Shown: positions 9,198 to 16,839 of the stretch, one piece after another | Layout of the letters: each line of letters opens with the position of its first letter | Numbering within the stretch: position 1 is the first letter of the stretch | Assembly (NCBI GenBank): GCA_965234335.1 | Contig: OZ248427.1 | Coordinates: 113,432 to 177,431, forward strand | Length of the DNA: 64,000 nucleotides | Source: Leadbetterella lacustris | GTDB lineage: Bacteria > Bacteroidota > Bacteroidia > Cytophagales > Spirosomataceae | Direction of reading: 5' to 3' | Program-made: the position numbers and the translations under genes | Notes under the pieces: generated by a model | Databases searched by the model: none | What the model was told of the DNA's origin: nothing | What the model saw: the letters and a program-made list of their open reading frames with translations, nothing else

Positions 9198-9409
9198 ATA
9201 CTAAGCAACAAGATTGCAAAAAGGTTAAAGAAAAAAAAGTCAGAATATGATTGTCAGGGTGCGTTTGGGCAAAATTAAATGTGCTGCAAAAGCCTTGGCT
9301 CGTGTGTAGGCTTGCAGCTCCTTTAATTTTGTGAAGGGTTGGCATTTTGTCTGTCATTTTTCTATTCGTTTATTGCCGGTCGTGTCGGTCTTTTAGGGTG
9401 AGTGCTAAC
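9198..9409. repeat. Upstream flank of the ATPase-helicase unit: long imperfect inverted repeat
   Basis: The arm at 9270-9294 (CAAAATTAAA, then GCTGCAA, then GCC) is the near-complement of the arm at 9309-9331, with a 14-bp loop and small internal mismatches. Further out are GTTGGCATT (9338-9346), a word also present at 1731-1739, and AGTGCTAAC (9401-9409), the inverse of 1589-1597. The promoter of the operon must lie in or next to this palindrome. It is more G+C-rich than the genes it flanks. Confidence 0.5.
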
Positions 9410-9609
9410 GAGTATGTTTACGCAATACATTTTGGTAGTTGCGTAGATATCTCAATTGTATTTAGATGATTTTCTAGCGTAATTTATTGATTATGAATAC
9501 TAAAGAAATGAAATGGCAATTGCGTAAATATTTTTTTCATAATTGAATTGTTTTTGTTTTTTTAGTTTTCAAAGATAAATCTTTTTTTTTGAATAATTCA
9601 AAATCTTTA
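9410..9609. other. Non-coding spacer with three TTGCGTA words
   Basis: TTACGCAA (9418-9425), TTGCGTA (9439-9445) and TTGCGTAA (9520-9527) are the same word in inverted and direct orientation within 110 bp. They lie between the cassette-like border at 9409 and the truncated recombinase at 9610. They might be remnants of a recombinase binding or crossover region. Otherwise the stretch is T-rich and holds no gene that I can see. Confidence 0.3.
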
Positions 9610-9765
9610 TCAAATATCAAAATCTTCAACCGGGCTTCTGATTTGTTCAAATCCTTTGGTGGTGATATGGGTATAAATTTCTGTAGTTTTTGAGCTACTT
9701 TGGCCTATCAATGTCTGAATTTTAGTAAGGCTGGATACCCGGTGTATTGTTTTATATTTCAAATT
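9610..9765 (-). pseudogene. Tyrosine recombinase (XerC/D-IntI type), C-terminal remnant
   Basis: The minus strand encodes IQTLIGQSSSKTTEIYTH followed by a short tail with RSPVEDFDI, the unmistakable C-terminal end of a phage-integrase/XerD-type tyrosine recombinase. The motif normally reads LGHSSxxTTxIYTH; here the usual His after Gly is Gln (LIGQ), and the catalytic Tyr (IYTH) is retained. Upstream of about residue TIHRVSSLTK the homology stops and 21-bp tandem repeats take over, so the Arg and His catalytic residues and the N-terminal core-binding domain are missing. The gene is therefore broken. The SPxxD tail is typical of IntI-like and Bacteroidota chromosomal recombinases. Confidence 0.8.
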
Positions 9766-10003
9766 CTTGAAAATCGAACTCAAATTCGTCGAAATCAACA
9801 TGGAATTCGTGAAAATTGAACACGAAATCGTCGAAATCAAACAGAAATTCGTCGAAATCAAACAGAAATTCGTCGATTTTGAACATTAAATCGCCGAATT
9901 TGAACACGAAATCGCCGAAATTGAACAGAAAATAGTCGAATTTGAACACGAATTTGTGAGAATTGAATGCAAATTCGACGAAATTGAATATAAAATCGTC
10001 TGA
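9765..10003. repeat. 21-bp tandem repeat array, type 1 (about 11 degenerate units)
   Basis: Degenerate 21-bp units of the form GAACACGAAATCGTCGAATTT, read on the plus strand. In the plus frame they encode a heptad pattern (HEIVEIKQKFVEIKQ-like), but in-frame stops (for example TAA at about 9885) break it. The minus strand reads FDEFLFDFDEFLF, also interrupted. The array directly abuts the recombinase remnant. Neither strand gives a convincing intact gene, although the 7-residue period suggests descent from a coiled-coil coding repeat. Confidence 0.8.
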
Positions 10004-10066
10004 AAATTGCTAAAGTTGTACAAAACGTTTTGAGGTAAATCGAACAGAATATCGCCAATGACCACC

Positions 10067-10297
10067 TTGACGGAGGCGATGTCAAGCTTGACGGAGGCAA
10101 TGTTAACTTTGACGGAGGCAATGTCAACCTTGACGGAGGCGATGTCAACCTTGACGGAGGCAATGTCAACCTTGACGGAGGCGATGTCAACCTTGACGGA
10201 GGCAATGTCAACCTTGACGGAGGCGATGTCAACCTTGACGGAGGCAATGTCAAGCTTGACGGAGGCAATGTTAACCTTGACGGAGGCAATGTCAAAC
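10067..10297. repeat. 21-bp tandem repeat array, type 2 (11 units)
   Basis: Eleven near-perfect 21-bp units, GACGGAGGC starting at 10069 and then every 21 bp to 10279. Units differ mainly at one position (GAT or AAT after GGC), with partly alternating order. The three plus frames read LDGGDVN, TLTEAMS and related heptapeptides; the minus strand reads VDIASVK. The frame that stays open through the array (plus frame 1, from about 10039) continues into the type 1 units after 10297 and ends at a stop near 10381, but has no clear start codon or ribosome-binding site. Confidence 0.9.
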
Positions 10298-10466
10298 ACA
10301 AATTCGTCGAATTTGAACACGAAATCGTCAAATTTGAACAGAAAATCGTCGAATTTGAACACGAAATCGTCGAATTTGAATAGAAAATCGGCGAATTTGA
10401 ACACGAATTCGTGAAAATTGAATTTAAATTCGTCGAAATCAAACACTAATTCGTCGAAATCAACAT
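10298..10466. repeat. 21-bp tandem repeat array, type 1 again (about 8 units)
   Basis: After the type 2 block the sequence returns to the degenerate type 1 unit, such as CACGAAATCGTCGAATTTGAA, with the same 21-bp period and in phase with the preceding block. So the whole stretch 9765-10466 is a composite of two unit families sharing a unit length, with a ~60-bp unique spacer (10004-10066). Confidence 0.8.
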
Positions 10467-10660
10467 GAAATTTATAGAGATTATACCTGAAATCGATGGT
10501 ATGGAAGCATTATGTTCTTCTGTAGTTTGTGGCAGATGCTCGTAATTTGGATTTACAGTACTCAAATGAATATTGGTGCATAGTGTTGAATATAAATGAA
10601 TTATCTGTGTTTGGTTCAGGATGCTTCAAGACCATTGATACGTTAGTGAATACAAAAAAA

Positions 10661-11539
10661 CTATACATTCGGTACAATCACCTGAAGTGCCTTAGGTACT
10701 ATCACTGCATGGACTTCTTTAACTTTGCCCAAGTATTCGCCGTCGATTTGAAAATGGACCTTGCGGCGTGACTTCATAGACAAAGCCTTGGTCTGGAATA
10801 TTTCGGTTTTGTCGGGGTTTAGGAAACCATTCGACAAGGCCATTTGGATGATTTCGATAATCGATATTTTTTTGATTACGATTACCTCAAACAGTTTATC
10901 GTCTAATTTACCGATGGGGTTTATCACTACGCCGTTGCCGTATTTGGTGGCGTTGGCTATCACAATCATTTCGGCCTTCATTTTAATGCTCTGTTCGTCT
11001 ATTTTTAGGGTTATTTCCATCAATGGGTTTTGCCACAATACTTTTAATGCTGCCACAAAATAACCCCACCAGCCGCGGAATGGTTGATTTTCAAATTCTT
11101 TCATGGCGTAAGCGTTCAGCCCAATATCGCTCAAATGAATGCACAACTGCCCGTTTATATGCGTAACATGGATTTTTTTAGGAAATGCTGCTAAGAGTAT
11201 TTCCAAGGCTTTTGTAGGATTGTCGCTTATTCCGAGTTCCTTTGCAAGACCGTTGGCCGACCCAGCCGGAATGATGCCCAAAAGAATTTTGGTTCTTATC
11301 AGACATTCGGCCACGAGTTTGATGGTGCCATCGCCACCGACAGCTGCCACACAATCGGGTTCGAATAATTTTATTCTTTCTTTTATTGTTGAAACAGTAC
11401 AGGTTTTGCGGAGGTAATAAAAGTCTATGGCATGGGGGAGTTTTGCAAAATAATTGGTAATTTCAAGTGTCCAGTTTACAGTGTTATTGCCAGAGGCTGG
11501 ATTAACGACAAATAGTATTTTTAAGTTATTGGGTGTCAT
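10661..11539 (-). CDS. Diacylglycerol kinase-family (YegS/DagK-like) lipid kinase
   Basis: 292 residues, typical for the DAGK catalytic family (PF00781 plus the YegS C-terminal domain). Motifs: nucleotide-binding VVNPASGN (11-18), GGDGT (68-72) and PAGSANGLAKELG (91-103). The C-terminal beta-rich half ends in a segment resembling the inner repeat of YegS (VHFQIDGEYLG). The predicted reaction is ATP-dependent phosphorylation of diacylglycerol or a related lipid to phosphatidic acid, with the protein peripheral to the inner membrane. The start ATG (11537-11539) is one base from the start codon of the divergent APP1-type phosphatase, so the promoters must lie inside each other's coding sequence. 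The pair would catalyse opposite steps between diacylglycerol and phosphatidate. Confidence 0.88.
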   Translation of the reverse strand: MTPNNLKILFVVNPASGNNTVNWTLEITNYFAKLPHAIDFYYLRKTCTVSTIKERIKLFEPDCVAAVGGDGTIKLVAECLIRTKILLGIIPAGSANGLAKELGISDNPTKALEILLAAFPKKIHVTHINGQLCIHLSDIGLNAYAMKEFENQPFRGWWGYFVAALKVLWQNPLMEITLKIDEQSIKMKAEMIVIANATKYGNGVVINPIGKLDDKLFEVIVIKKISIIEIIQMALSNGFLNPDKTEIFQTKALSMKSRRKVHFQIDGEYLGKVKEVHAVIVPKALQVIVPNV

Positions 11540-11540
11540 A

Positions 11541-12524
11541 ATGAAAAGTGAAAATGCTGTTGCTCATATAAAAGTGTATCACGGCTATGGTCACCAAAAA
11601 AACTTGGTGGTGTATGGACATGTGTTGGCTGGGAAATCGGTGCGGGAGAGTAAATTTAACAATAATCCGCTAAGTAATATTATACATTTGGCCCGATTAT
11701 TTTGGGTGAAGCCCGTGCCGCAGGTTCAACTGTGTTTACGATGGCAAAATAAGACCCTCCATGCCACCACCGAAGTGGACGGTTTTTTTAAGTTTGAGTG
11801 GCAGTCAGACCACAAAATAGAGGCAGGATGGCATGAAATAAGGGTGAGTTTGTTGAAAAATCAGGGATTTGAGGCCAACGATGGCGAAGGCAAGCTTTTT
11901 GTTCCACATGCCACTCAGTATGGTTTTATTTCGGATATCGACGATACCGTGCTGGTTTCGCACTCGGCACACACGGGCAAAAAACTGCGGGTAATGTTTA
12001 CCAAAAATCCCCGTAGCCGCAAGACTTTTGCCGATGTGGTGAAATTTTACAAGCTCCTAGCCCTGACCCATACCGAAGCCGCAGTTCCGAATCCTTTTTT
12101 CTATGTATCGAGCAGCGAGTGGAATTTGTACGATGACTTGAATGCGTTTTTTAAGCACAACGGCTTACCAAAAGGTGCTTTTTTGTTGAATAACATAAAG
12201 AGGTGGTATCAATTGTTGCAAACGGGCAAAACCAAACATGAGGGCAAGCTCAACAGAGTAACACGTATTCTGAAGGCATTTCCGAAACAGAGGTTTGTAT
12301 TGCTCGGGGATAATTCTCAGCGTGACCCGCAAATTTATTCTGCTATTGCCAATAATTATCCCGAGCAGATAGTGGCCGTTTATATCCGAAATATTAGTCT
12401 GGAAAAAGAGGACATTACATCGAAAATCCTAGAATCTATTCAAAATAAATCCATCCCAACCTTTCAATTTCAGCACACCGACCAAGCCATTCAGCATGCT
12501 AAAGCGATTGGATTATTGGTTTGA
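11541..12524 (+). CDS. APP1-type phosphatidate phosphatase domain protein (DUF2183)
   Basis: 327 residues. The catalytic domain of the yeast APP1/LNS2 HAD-like family is visible: DxDxT motif SDIDDTVL (about 135-142), a Lys/Arg-rich stretch after it (MFTKNPRSRKTF), YVSSSEWNLYDDL, and the final Asp motif LLGDNSQRDPQIY. The ~110 N-terminal residues form a beta-sandwich-like domain (VYHGYGHQKNLVVYGHV) common in bacterial members. The predicted role is dephosphorylation of phosphatidic acid to diacylglycerol. I chose the ATG at 11541 because the in-frame extension to 11454 is antisense to the kinase and has no homology-like content. There is no signal peptide. Confidence 0.88.
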   Translation: MKSENAVAHIKVYHGYGHQKNLVVYGHVLAGKSVRESKFNNNPLSNIIHLARLFWVKPVPQVQLCLRWQNKTLHATTEVDGFFKFEWQSDHKIEAGWHEIRVSLLKNQGFEANDGEGKLFVPHATQYGFISDIDDTVLVSHSAHTGKKLRVMFTKNPRSRKTFADVVKFYKLLALTHTEAAVPNPFFYVSSSEWNLYDDLNAFFKHNGLPKGAFLLNNIKRWYQLLQTGKTKHEGKLNRVTRILKAFPKQRFVLLGDNSQRDPQIYSAIANNYPEQIVAVYIRNISLEKEDITSKILESIQNKSIPTFQFQHTDQAIQHAKAIGLLV

Positions 12525-12546
12525 AATGATTTTTTACATTATCAGT

Positions 12547-12744
12547 TTAATTACCAATTTTTTCTCTTTCTTGGTCTTCCACAGGCGTTTGTATTACCGA
12601 AATAATGCCTTTGTCTTTCAGGTTATTCGCCTGTTTTTTTGCACTTACTTTATTTTTACCGATTGTTTTATCTTCGGATTTTTCCGGCGACTGAACAATT
12701 GAAATAATGCCTTCTTCTTTCTGGCTGATACGTTTTCTTTTCAT
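12547..12744 (-). CDS. Small basic hypothetical protein with an internal duplication
   Basis: 65 residues, highly charged. Two related segments are seen, EEGIISIVQSPEKSED and DKGIISVIQTPVEDQE, separated by a Lys/Ala-rich linker. No known domain. It ends 22 bp after the convergent APP1-type gene. Immediately upstream (14 bp before the ATG) begins a block of ~78-bp repeats of the family that also precedes other small genes in the window, which supports this being a real, transcribed gene. It could still be a chance reading frame. Confidence 0.55.
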   Translation of the reverse strand: MKRKRISQKEEGIISIVQSPEKSEDKTIGKNKVSAKKQANNLKDKGIISVIQTPVEDQEREKIGN

Positions 12745-12758
12745 ATTTTTGTTTTTTT

Positions 12759-13040
12759 ACCGCAAAGCCGCGGAGACGCAAAGGAATCTGAAGACTTGGA
12801 TGTTTTATTTAACCGCAAAGTCGGAAGGACGCAAAGGAATAATCTTTCTTTTGTGTGTTTTAAGACTGAGTCATGTATTTGTTTTTTTTACCGCAAAGTC
12901 GGAAGGACGCACAGGAATATTCTTTCTTTTGTGTGTTTTAAGACTGAGTCATGTATTTGTTTTTTTTACCGCAAAGTCGGAAGGACGCACAGGAATAATC
13001 TTTCTTTTGTGTGTCTAAAGTCTTAGTCATTAATGTTTTA
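12759..13040 (-). repeat. ~78-bp leader-type repeat, three tandem copies plus a partial one
   Basis: ACCGC starts at 12759, 12812, 12890 and 12968; the last three are spaced exactly 78 bp apart, and the first copy is shortened to 53 bp. Each unit reads, on the plus strand, ACCGCAAAGTCGGAAGGACG, then GGAATA, then TTTGTGTGT, then AAGACTGAGTCAT. Single copies of the family are at 18833-18909, 33701-33776 and 54511-54586. Relative to the following gene all copies point the same way. There are no unique spacers, so this is not a CRISPR array. Confidence 0.9.
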
Positions 13041-13158
13041 TTTTGAATAAATTTTTAATTTGTTTGAAGTTTTATGGTTCAAAGTTGATGATATATGGAG
13101 AGAAAAGGCTTATAAGATTTTTGATTTTTCTTATATCTTTCTCAGATTCGAAAATGAG

Positions 13159-13836
13159 TTAATCCATAATCCTGCCGTCTTCCATGTTGATTATTCGGTG
13201 CGTGCGTTTTGCAAAAGACTCATCGTGGGTGACTATGAGCAAGGTTTGCTTAAATTCTTCGGCCAATTGCTTAAAAACATCAAACACAATTTGGCCGTTT
13301 TTTTGGTCAAGATTTCCCGTGGGCTCATCACCCATGATGATTTGTGGATTGTTGATTAATGCCCTTGCGATGGCCACACGCTGCTTTTCACCGCCCGAAA
13401 TTTGGTTCGATGGTTTTAGTGCCAGATTTTCAATGCCTAACATTTTGAGTTTTTCCATGGCATGGTTTTCTACTTCCTCGGCCGGGAATTTCCCGAGTTT
13501 CAGGCCTGGCATCATCACATTTTCTAAAACTGTAAACTCATCTAACAAATAATGAAACTGAAAAACAAAGCCAATTTTTTCGTTACGCACCCTCGCCAAC
13601 TCTGATTCTTTTCGTTTGACCATAGAATGGCCGTCTATCCACAATTCGCCTTCGTAGTCGGTGTCCATGGTAGAGAGGATGTACAGCAATGTAGATTTTC
13701 CACAGCCCGATTTGCCTGTTATGGCCACAAAGTCGCCTTCATTTACAGAAAAATTAATATCCGTTAACACTTTCACGGTGGTAGGGTCGTGAAAATACTT
13801 GGTGATGTTTTTGGCCTCTAGGGTAATGCTGCTCAT
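13159..13836 (-). CDS. ABC transporter ATP-binding protein (LolD/MacB type)
   Basis: 225 residues, the usual length for LolD-like ATPases. Walker A GKSGCGKS, Q-loop FVFQFHYLL, signature ISGGEKQRVAIARAL, Walker B IIMGDEPTGNLD and the switch His in VTHDESF are all present. It powers the FtsX-type permease encoded one base upstream (13838). Together with the HlyD-like lipoprotein at the head of the operon this forms a tripartite export or lipoprotein-handling complex at the inner membrane. The last gene of a three-gene operon. Confidence 0.92.
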   Translation of the reverse strand: MSSITLEAKNITKYFHDPTTVKVLTDINFSVNEGDFVAITGKSGCGKSTLLYILSTMDTDYEGELWIDGHSMVKRKESELARVRNEKIGFVFQFHYLLDEFTVLENVMMPGLKLGKFPAEEVENHAMEKLKMLGIENLALKPSNQISGGEKQRVAIARALINNPQIIMGDEPTGNLDQKNGQIVFDVFKQLAEEFKQTLLIVTHDESFAKRTHRIINMEDGRIMD

Positions 13837-13837
13837 T

Positions 13838-15097
13838 TTATTTGCCTCTTATAATAACCACGGGATCTACTTTGCTGGCTTTGCGAGCTGGAAACCATCC
13901 TGCCAAAAACGTGGTAATGAGTGAAAAAACCGCACCGATAGCATAATAAGTAGGATTATAACTGATAGGATATGTTTTAACACTCGGTAGGGAAGGGGTT
14001 TCGAAAGGTATTTGGTCTATGAGGACTGACAAGCCAAATCCCAAAATTAGGCCTGCCAATCCACCAAAAAAACCAATGCTCATGGCTATGACCAAGAATA
14101 TTTTCTGCACGTCTTTGCCTGCAAAGCCCGTGGCTTTTAAGATGGCGATAGTGTTCATTTTTTCGTAAATCATCATGTTTAAAATATTATAAATGCCAAA
14201 ACCGGCCACTATCAACAATACCACACCTACGGCGTAAGAAATGAGGGTTCTTACAAAACTTCCTGTTTCGAAAGACGCATTGGCGGTTTGAATATCTACG
14301 GCATCAATCTCAAAAAGCTTGGCGTATTCTTTTGCTATTTGGGGTGCGGTGCTTAAATCTTTTAGTTTTATTTGTATATCCGTGATATAATTATTGGGTT
14401 TTTCTTTGAGTTTCTGCACGGTGGCTATGGAGGCGTAGCTTTGGGTTTTGTCGAGCTCTTGCATGCCCGACTGGAAAAAACCAACCACCCGCAGCGGAAA
14501 TCGTTCTCCATTTACAGTGGCCACTTGTACCACATCGCCCAGGTTTGCCAGTAGTTGGTCGGCCAAGCCTTTTCCAAGAATTATACTATTGGAGAGTCTT
14601 TCAATATCTACAGGATTTCCAGCAGTTACGTATTCGTTAAAATGAAAAAGCTTACCTTCGCTTTGGATTTCTATACCATTTACCACACCCGTAATGTCTA
14701 CGGCTCCGTCGTTGAAAAACACGGGAGAGATTATTTTAGGTGCAATACCCATTACGCGTTGGTCTTTTTTGAGGGTTTGCATAATGGCCTGACTATTATA
14801 AATCTCCTGCCTACTTACGGCAGATTTGATAGAATGAATGAAATTGTGCGTGGTATTGGTATCAAAGCGGCTGTAAATGGGTTGATGGACATTGGGCTGA
14901 ATTTCGTTGTAAAGTCTCACGTGGGGTGTCCTGTTGAGGAGTAAGCCGTCTAAAAGGTCATTTAAGCCTGCCATAAAACTAAGGAGTGCTATAAACATAG
15001 AAATACTAAACGTAACACCTACGGCCGCTATTAAGGTCTGCTTAAATCGTGCTAAAAGTAGCGATCTTGCAATTCTTGTGATGAGGTTTAGTTTCAT
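13838..15097 (-). CDS. FtsX/LolC-type ABC transporter permease
   Basis: 419 residues. It has one N-terminal membrane segment (LLLARFKQTLIAAVGVTFSI), a large periplasmic MacB-PCD-like domain (about 50-270), and three C-terminal membrane segments beginning near LISYAVGVVLLIVAGFGIYN. This is the classic FtsX-like permease topology. A conserved cytoplasmic stretch after the second membrane segment (IAILKATGFAGKDVQKIFL) is the coupling region with the ATPase. Its ATG overlaps the stop of the adaptor gene (15094-15097), indicating translational coupling. The substrate cannot be read from sequence; lipoproteins, lipids or peptides are typical. Confidence 0.9.
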   Translation of the reverse strand: MKLNLITRIARSLLLARFKQTLIAAVGVTFSISMFIALLSFMAGLNDLLDGLLLNRTPHVRLYNEIQPNVHQPIYSRFDTNTTHNFIHSIKSAVSRQEIYNSQAIMQTLKKDQRVMGIAPKIISPVFFNDGAVDITGVVNGIEIQSEGKLFHFNEYVTAGNPVDIERLSNSIILGKGLADQLLANLGDVVQVATVNGERFPLRVVGFFQSGMQELDKTQSYASIATVQKLKEKPNNYITDIQIKLKDLSTAPQIAKEYAKLFEIDAVDIQTANASFETGSFVRTLISYAVGVVLLIVAGFGIYNILNMMIYEKMNTIAILKATGFAGKDVQKIFLVIAMSIGFFGGLAGLILGFGLSVLIDQIPFETPSLPSVKTYPISYNPTYYAIGAVFSLITTFLAGWFPARKASKVDPVVIIRGK

Positions 15098-16173
15098 TCT
15101 TTGGGTTTATAGATATAGTCGTTGGTGGTTATTCCTTCCAATATCTCCACCTTTTGGTAGTCTTTGAGGCCTGTTATGACTTTTGTTTTTTTGTCTTTTT
15201 CGAGATACACATAGTTGCCTTCCAGAAGGTATGCTCTTGGAATAGTTATGCTTTTTGTTTTTTGTTGAATGATGATATTTGCCTCGCAGGTAAGATTGGG
15301 ATAGAGGGTTTTGGGAGGGTCCATAAAACGGGCTTCTATGGTAAATGATTTGGTTCTTTCGTTCATAATCGGGTTGATTTTGCTCACCAAACACTGAAAA
15401 ACCTGCCCTTTATAGCTGTCCATGCTCAGGGCTATTTTTTGCCCTAATTTTATGCTATTGATGTCATACTCATCAACTTGTAGTTCTAGCAGAAACGCTG
15501 AATGGTCTCCAATGATGGCTACAGGGCTAAGTGAATTGACCATTTCGCCTTCTTCCATGAGCAGTTGATACACTTTGCCGTCGATGTCACTTTTTATACT
15601 GAAATCATTGTTGGTTTTTTGGGCCAATTCCAAGACTTTTTGAGCTTGTTTGGCTTGAAAACTTATTTGCTTTTGGAGATTGGTGTAGCGAAGTCTGGCA
15701 GAGTTAAAGGCATTTCTGGACGATTTGGCCGTTAATTCTTTTAGTTCTAATTCATTTTTTGTACCAATCTCTTCTGCCCAAAGGTTTTTTTGCTTTTGGT
15801 ATAACAAATCATCGTTGTCCATCTTGTTTCTGGCTACCTCAATGCCCACCTTGAGTTCATCCAACTTTTCAGAATTGGCTGCCACCGCCGCATAATCTGC
15901 AGATAGTTTTGCATTTTGGGTGTTTAGTTCTGTGCTGGTATTCATCAAGGTTATAAGTACTTCTCCCTTTTTTACAAGGTCGCCCTCTGAAACCAGTACT
16001 TTGTCAATTATTCCGTTGGCTAAGGAAAAAACTTTGTATTGGTTTTTGCTTTTTACAATGCCCGAGGCATATACCGATTCTGTTATGTTCTCTCTAATCG
16101 GTTTAACTTTTTCAAGTTTGTCGCTGCATGAGATTAGGAGAGCCAACAGGATTATAATTGTGGTTCTTTTCAT
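15094..16173 (-). CDS. HlyD/RND-type periplasmic adaptor lipoprotein
   Basis: 359 residues. The N-terminus is a lipoprotein signal, LLALLISCSD with the lipobox Cys at about 16. Two half-lipoyl motifs bracket a coiled-coil hairpin: first around GIIDKVLVSEGDLVKKGEVL, then a long helical stretch (about 85-180, with QKQKNLWAEEIGTKNELELK), then DIDGKVYQLLMEEGEMVNSL. A beta-barrel region follows. This is the membrane-fusion protein of the downstream permease and ATPase, expected to be anchored in the inner membrane and reach towards an outer-membrane channel, which is not encoded nearby. First gene of the operon. Confidence 0.9.
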   Translation of the reverse strand: MKRTTIIILLALLISCSDKLEKVKPIRENITESVYASGIVKSKNQYKVFSLANGIIDKVLVSEGDLVKKGEVLITLMNTSTELNTQNAKLSADYAAVAANSEKLDELKVGIEVARNKMDNDDLLYQKQKNLWAEEIGTKNELELKELTAKSSRNAFNSARLRYTNLQKQISFQAKQAQKVLELAQKTNNDFSIKSDIDGKVYQLLMEEGEMVNSLSPVAIIGDHSAFLLELQVDEYDINSIKLGQKIALSMDSYKGQVFQCLVSKINPIMNERTKSFTIEARFMDPPKTLYPNLTCEANIIIQQKTKSITIPRAYLLEGNYVYLEKDKKTKVITGLKDYQKVEILEGITTNDYIYKPKE

Positions 16174-16195
16174 TTTTGGCGGTTGGGCAACCTTT

Positions 16196-16825
16196 TTAAT
16201 TTACCATTTCAAACATATCTTCTTTGGCTTTTCTGACCTTTTTAAAGTTTGCGTAGGTGTCCGTTTTAGCTCTAAAACCTAAAACCAATATCACTACCGA
16301 TTTGAAGCCTTTTGCTTCGAGATTAAGGATTTTGTCAAACTGTGCTGCGTCGAATCCCTCCATGGGGCAAGCGTCTATTTTTTGTTCAGCCGCAGCCACC
16401 ATGGCTGTGCCAAGGGCAATATATGCTTGCTTTGTAGCCCAGACTTGCTGAACCTCTGTGGGTAATGCTACAATAGTGGTCTCTAAGGTATTTTTGAATT
16501 CATCGAGAACTCCCATAGAGATTTTTCGTTCTTCTGCAACAAGACCGATGTAGTTTTGCGTGTACTCGGCTGTTATTTTTAGGGGAACTGTGAATACCAA
16601 AATGTGCGAACTGCTACCCACTTGTATTTGGCCATAAGCGGCCTCTTGTAATTTGGCTTTCAGAACTGGATTACTTACCACACTTACCTTGTAGGGCTGA
16701 AGCCCATAAGAGGAGGCAGAAAGATTAATTGCGGTCAAAACCATATTGAGTTGTTCATCAGAAATGCTTTCGCCATTCATTTTTTTGGCGGCATATCTCC
16801 AATTTAGGTCTTTTATTAAGCTCAT
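16196..16825 (-). CDS. Nitroreductase-family NAD(P)H-dependent oxidoreductase
   Basis: 209 residues from the ATG at 16825 (MSLIKDLNWRYAAKKMNG), a typical nitroreductase start with the R-Y-A-x-K FMN-phosphate motif. The upstream in-frame extension to 16867 overlaps the neighbouring Cys-rich gene and was rejected. Other family features: LSASSYGLQPYKVSVVSN (family SSxxxQPW/Y region), and the C-terminal PMEGFD and LGFRAKTD segments that line the flavin. The likely role is FMN-dependent reduction of nitroaromatics, quinones or similar electrophiles in the cytoplasm. It lies 14 bp after the copper-storage-like gene, so the two are probably co-transcribed and linked to stress handling. Confidence 0.9.
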   Translation of the reverse strand: MSLIKDLNWRYAAKKMNGESISDEQLNMVLTAINLSASSYGLQPYKVSVVSNPVLKAKLQEAAYGQIQVGSSSHILVFTVPLKITAEYTQNYIGLVAEERKISMGVLDEFKNTLETTIVALPTEVQQVWATKQAYIALGTAMVAAAEQKIDACPMEGFDAAQFDKILNLEAKGFKSVVILVLGFRAKTDTYANFKKVRKAKEDMFEMVN

Positions 16826-16839
16826 GTTTTTTTTATTAA

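Noticed and set aside
1589..9409. Classical class 1-type integron cassette
   Set aside because: The heptamers are GTTRGCW, not GTTRRRY, no attI or intact intI is present, and two large coupled genes are unusual for a cassette. Kept only as a cassette-like hypothesis.
10058..10414. Plus-strand frame of TLTEAMS repeats (and the minus-strand LPPSRLT/VDIASVK frames) as genes
   Set aside because: All frames of a 21-bp repeat stay open by construction; the starts lack ribosome-binding sites and the frames change or stop in the flanking type 1 units.
12707..13018. Plus-strand frames across the 78-bp leader repeats
   Set aside because: The peptides simply repeat the element (TAKSEGRTGIFFLLCVLRLS) and no start signal is present.
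12759..13040. Tandem repeats as a CRISPR array
   Set aside because: Units of 78 bp follow one another directly with no unique spacers, no cas genes are in the window, and the same unit occurs as single dispersed copies elsewhere.
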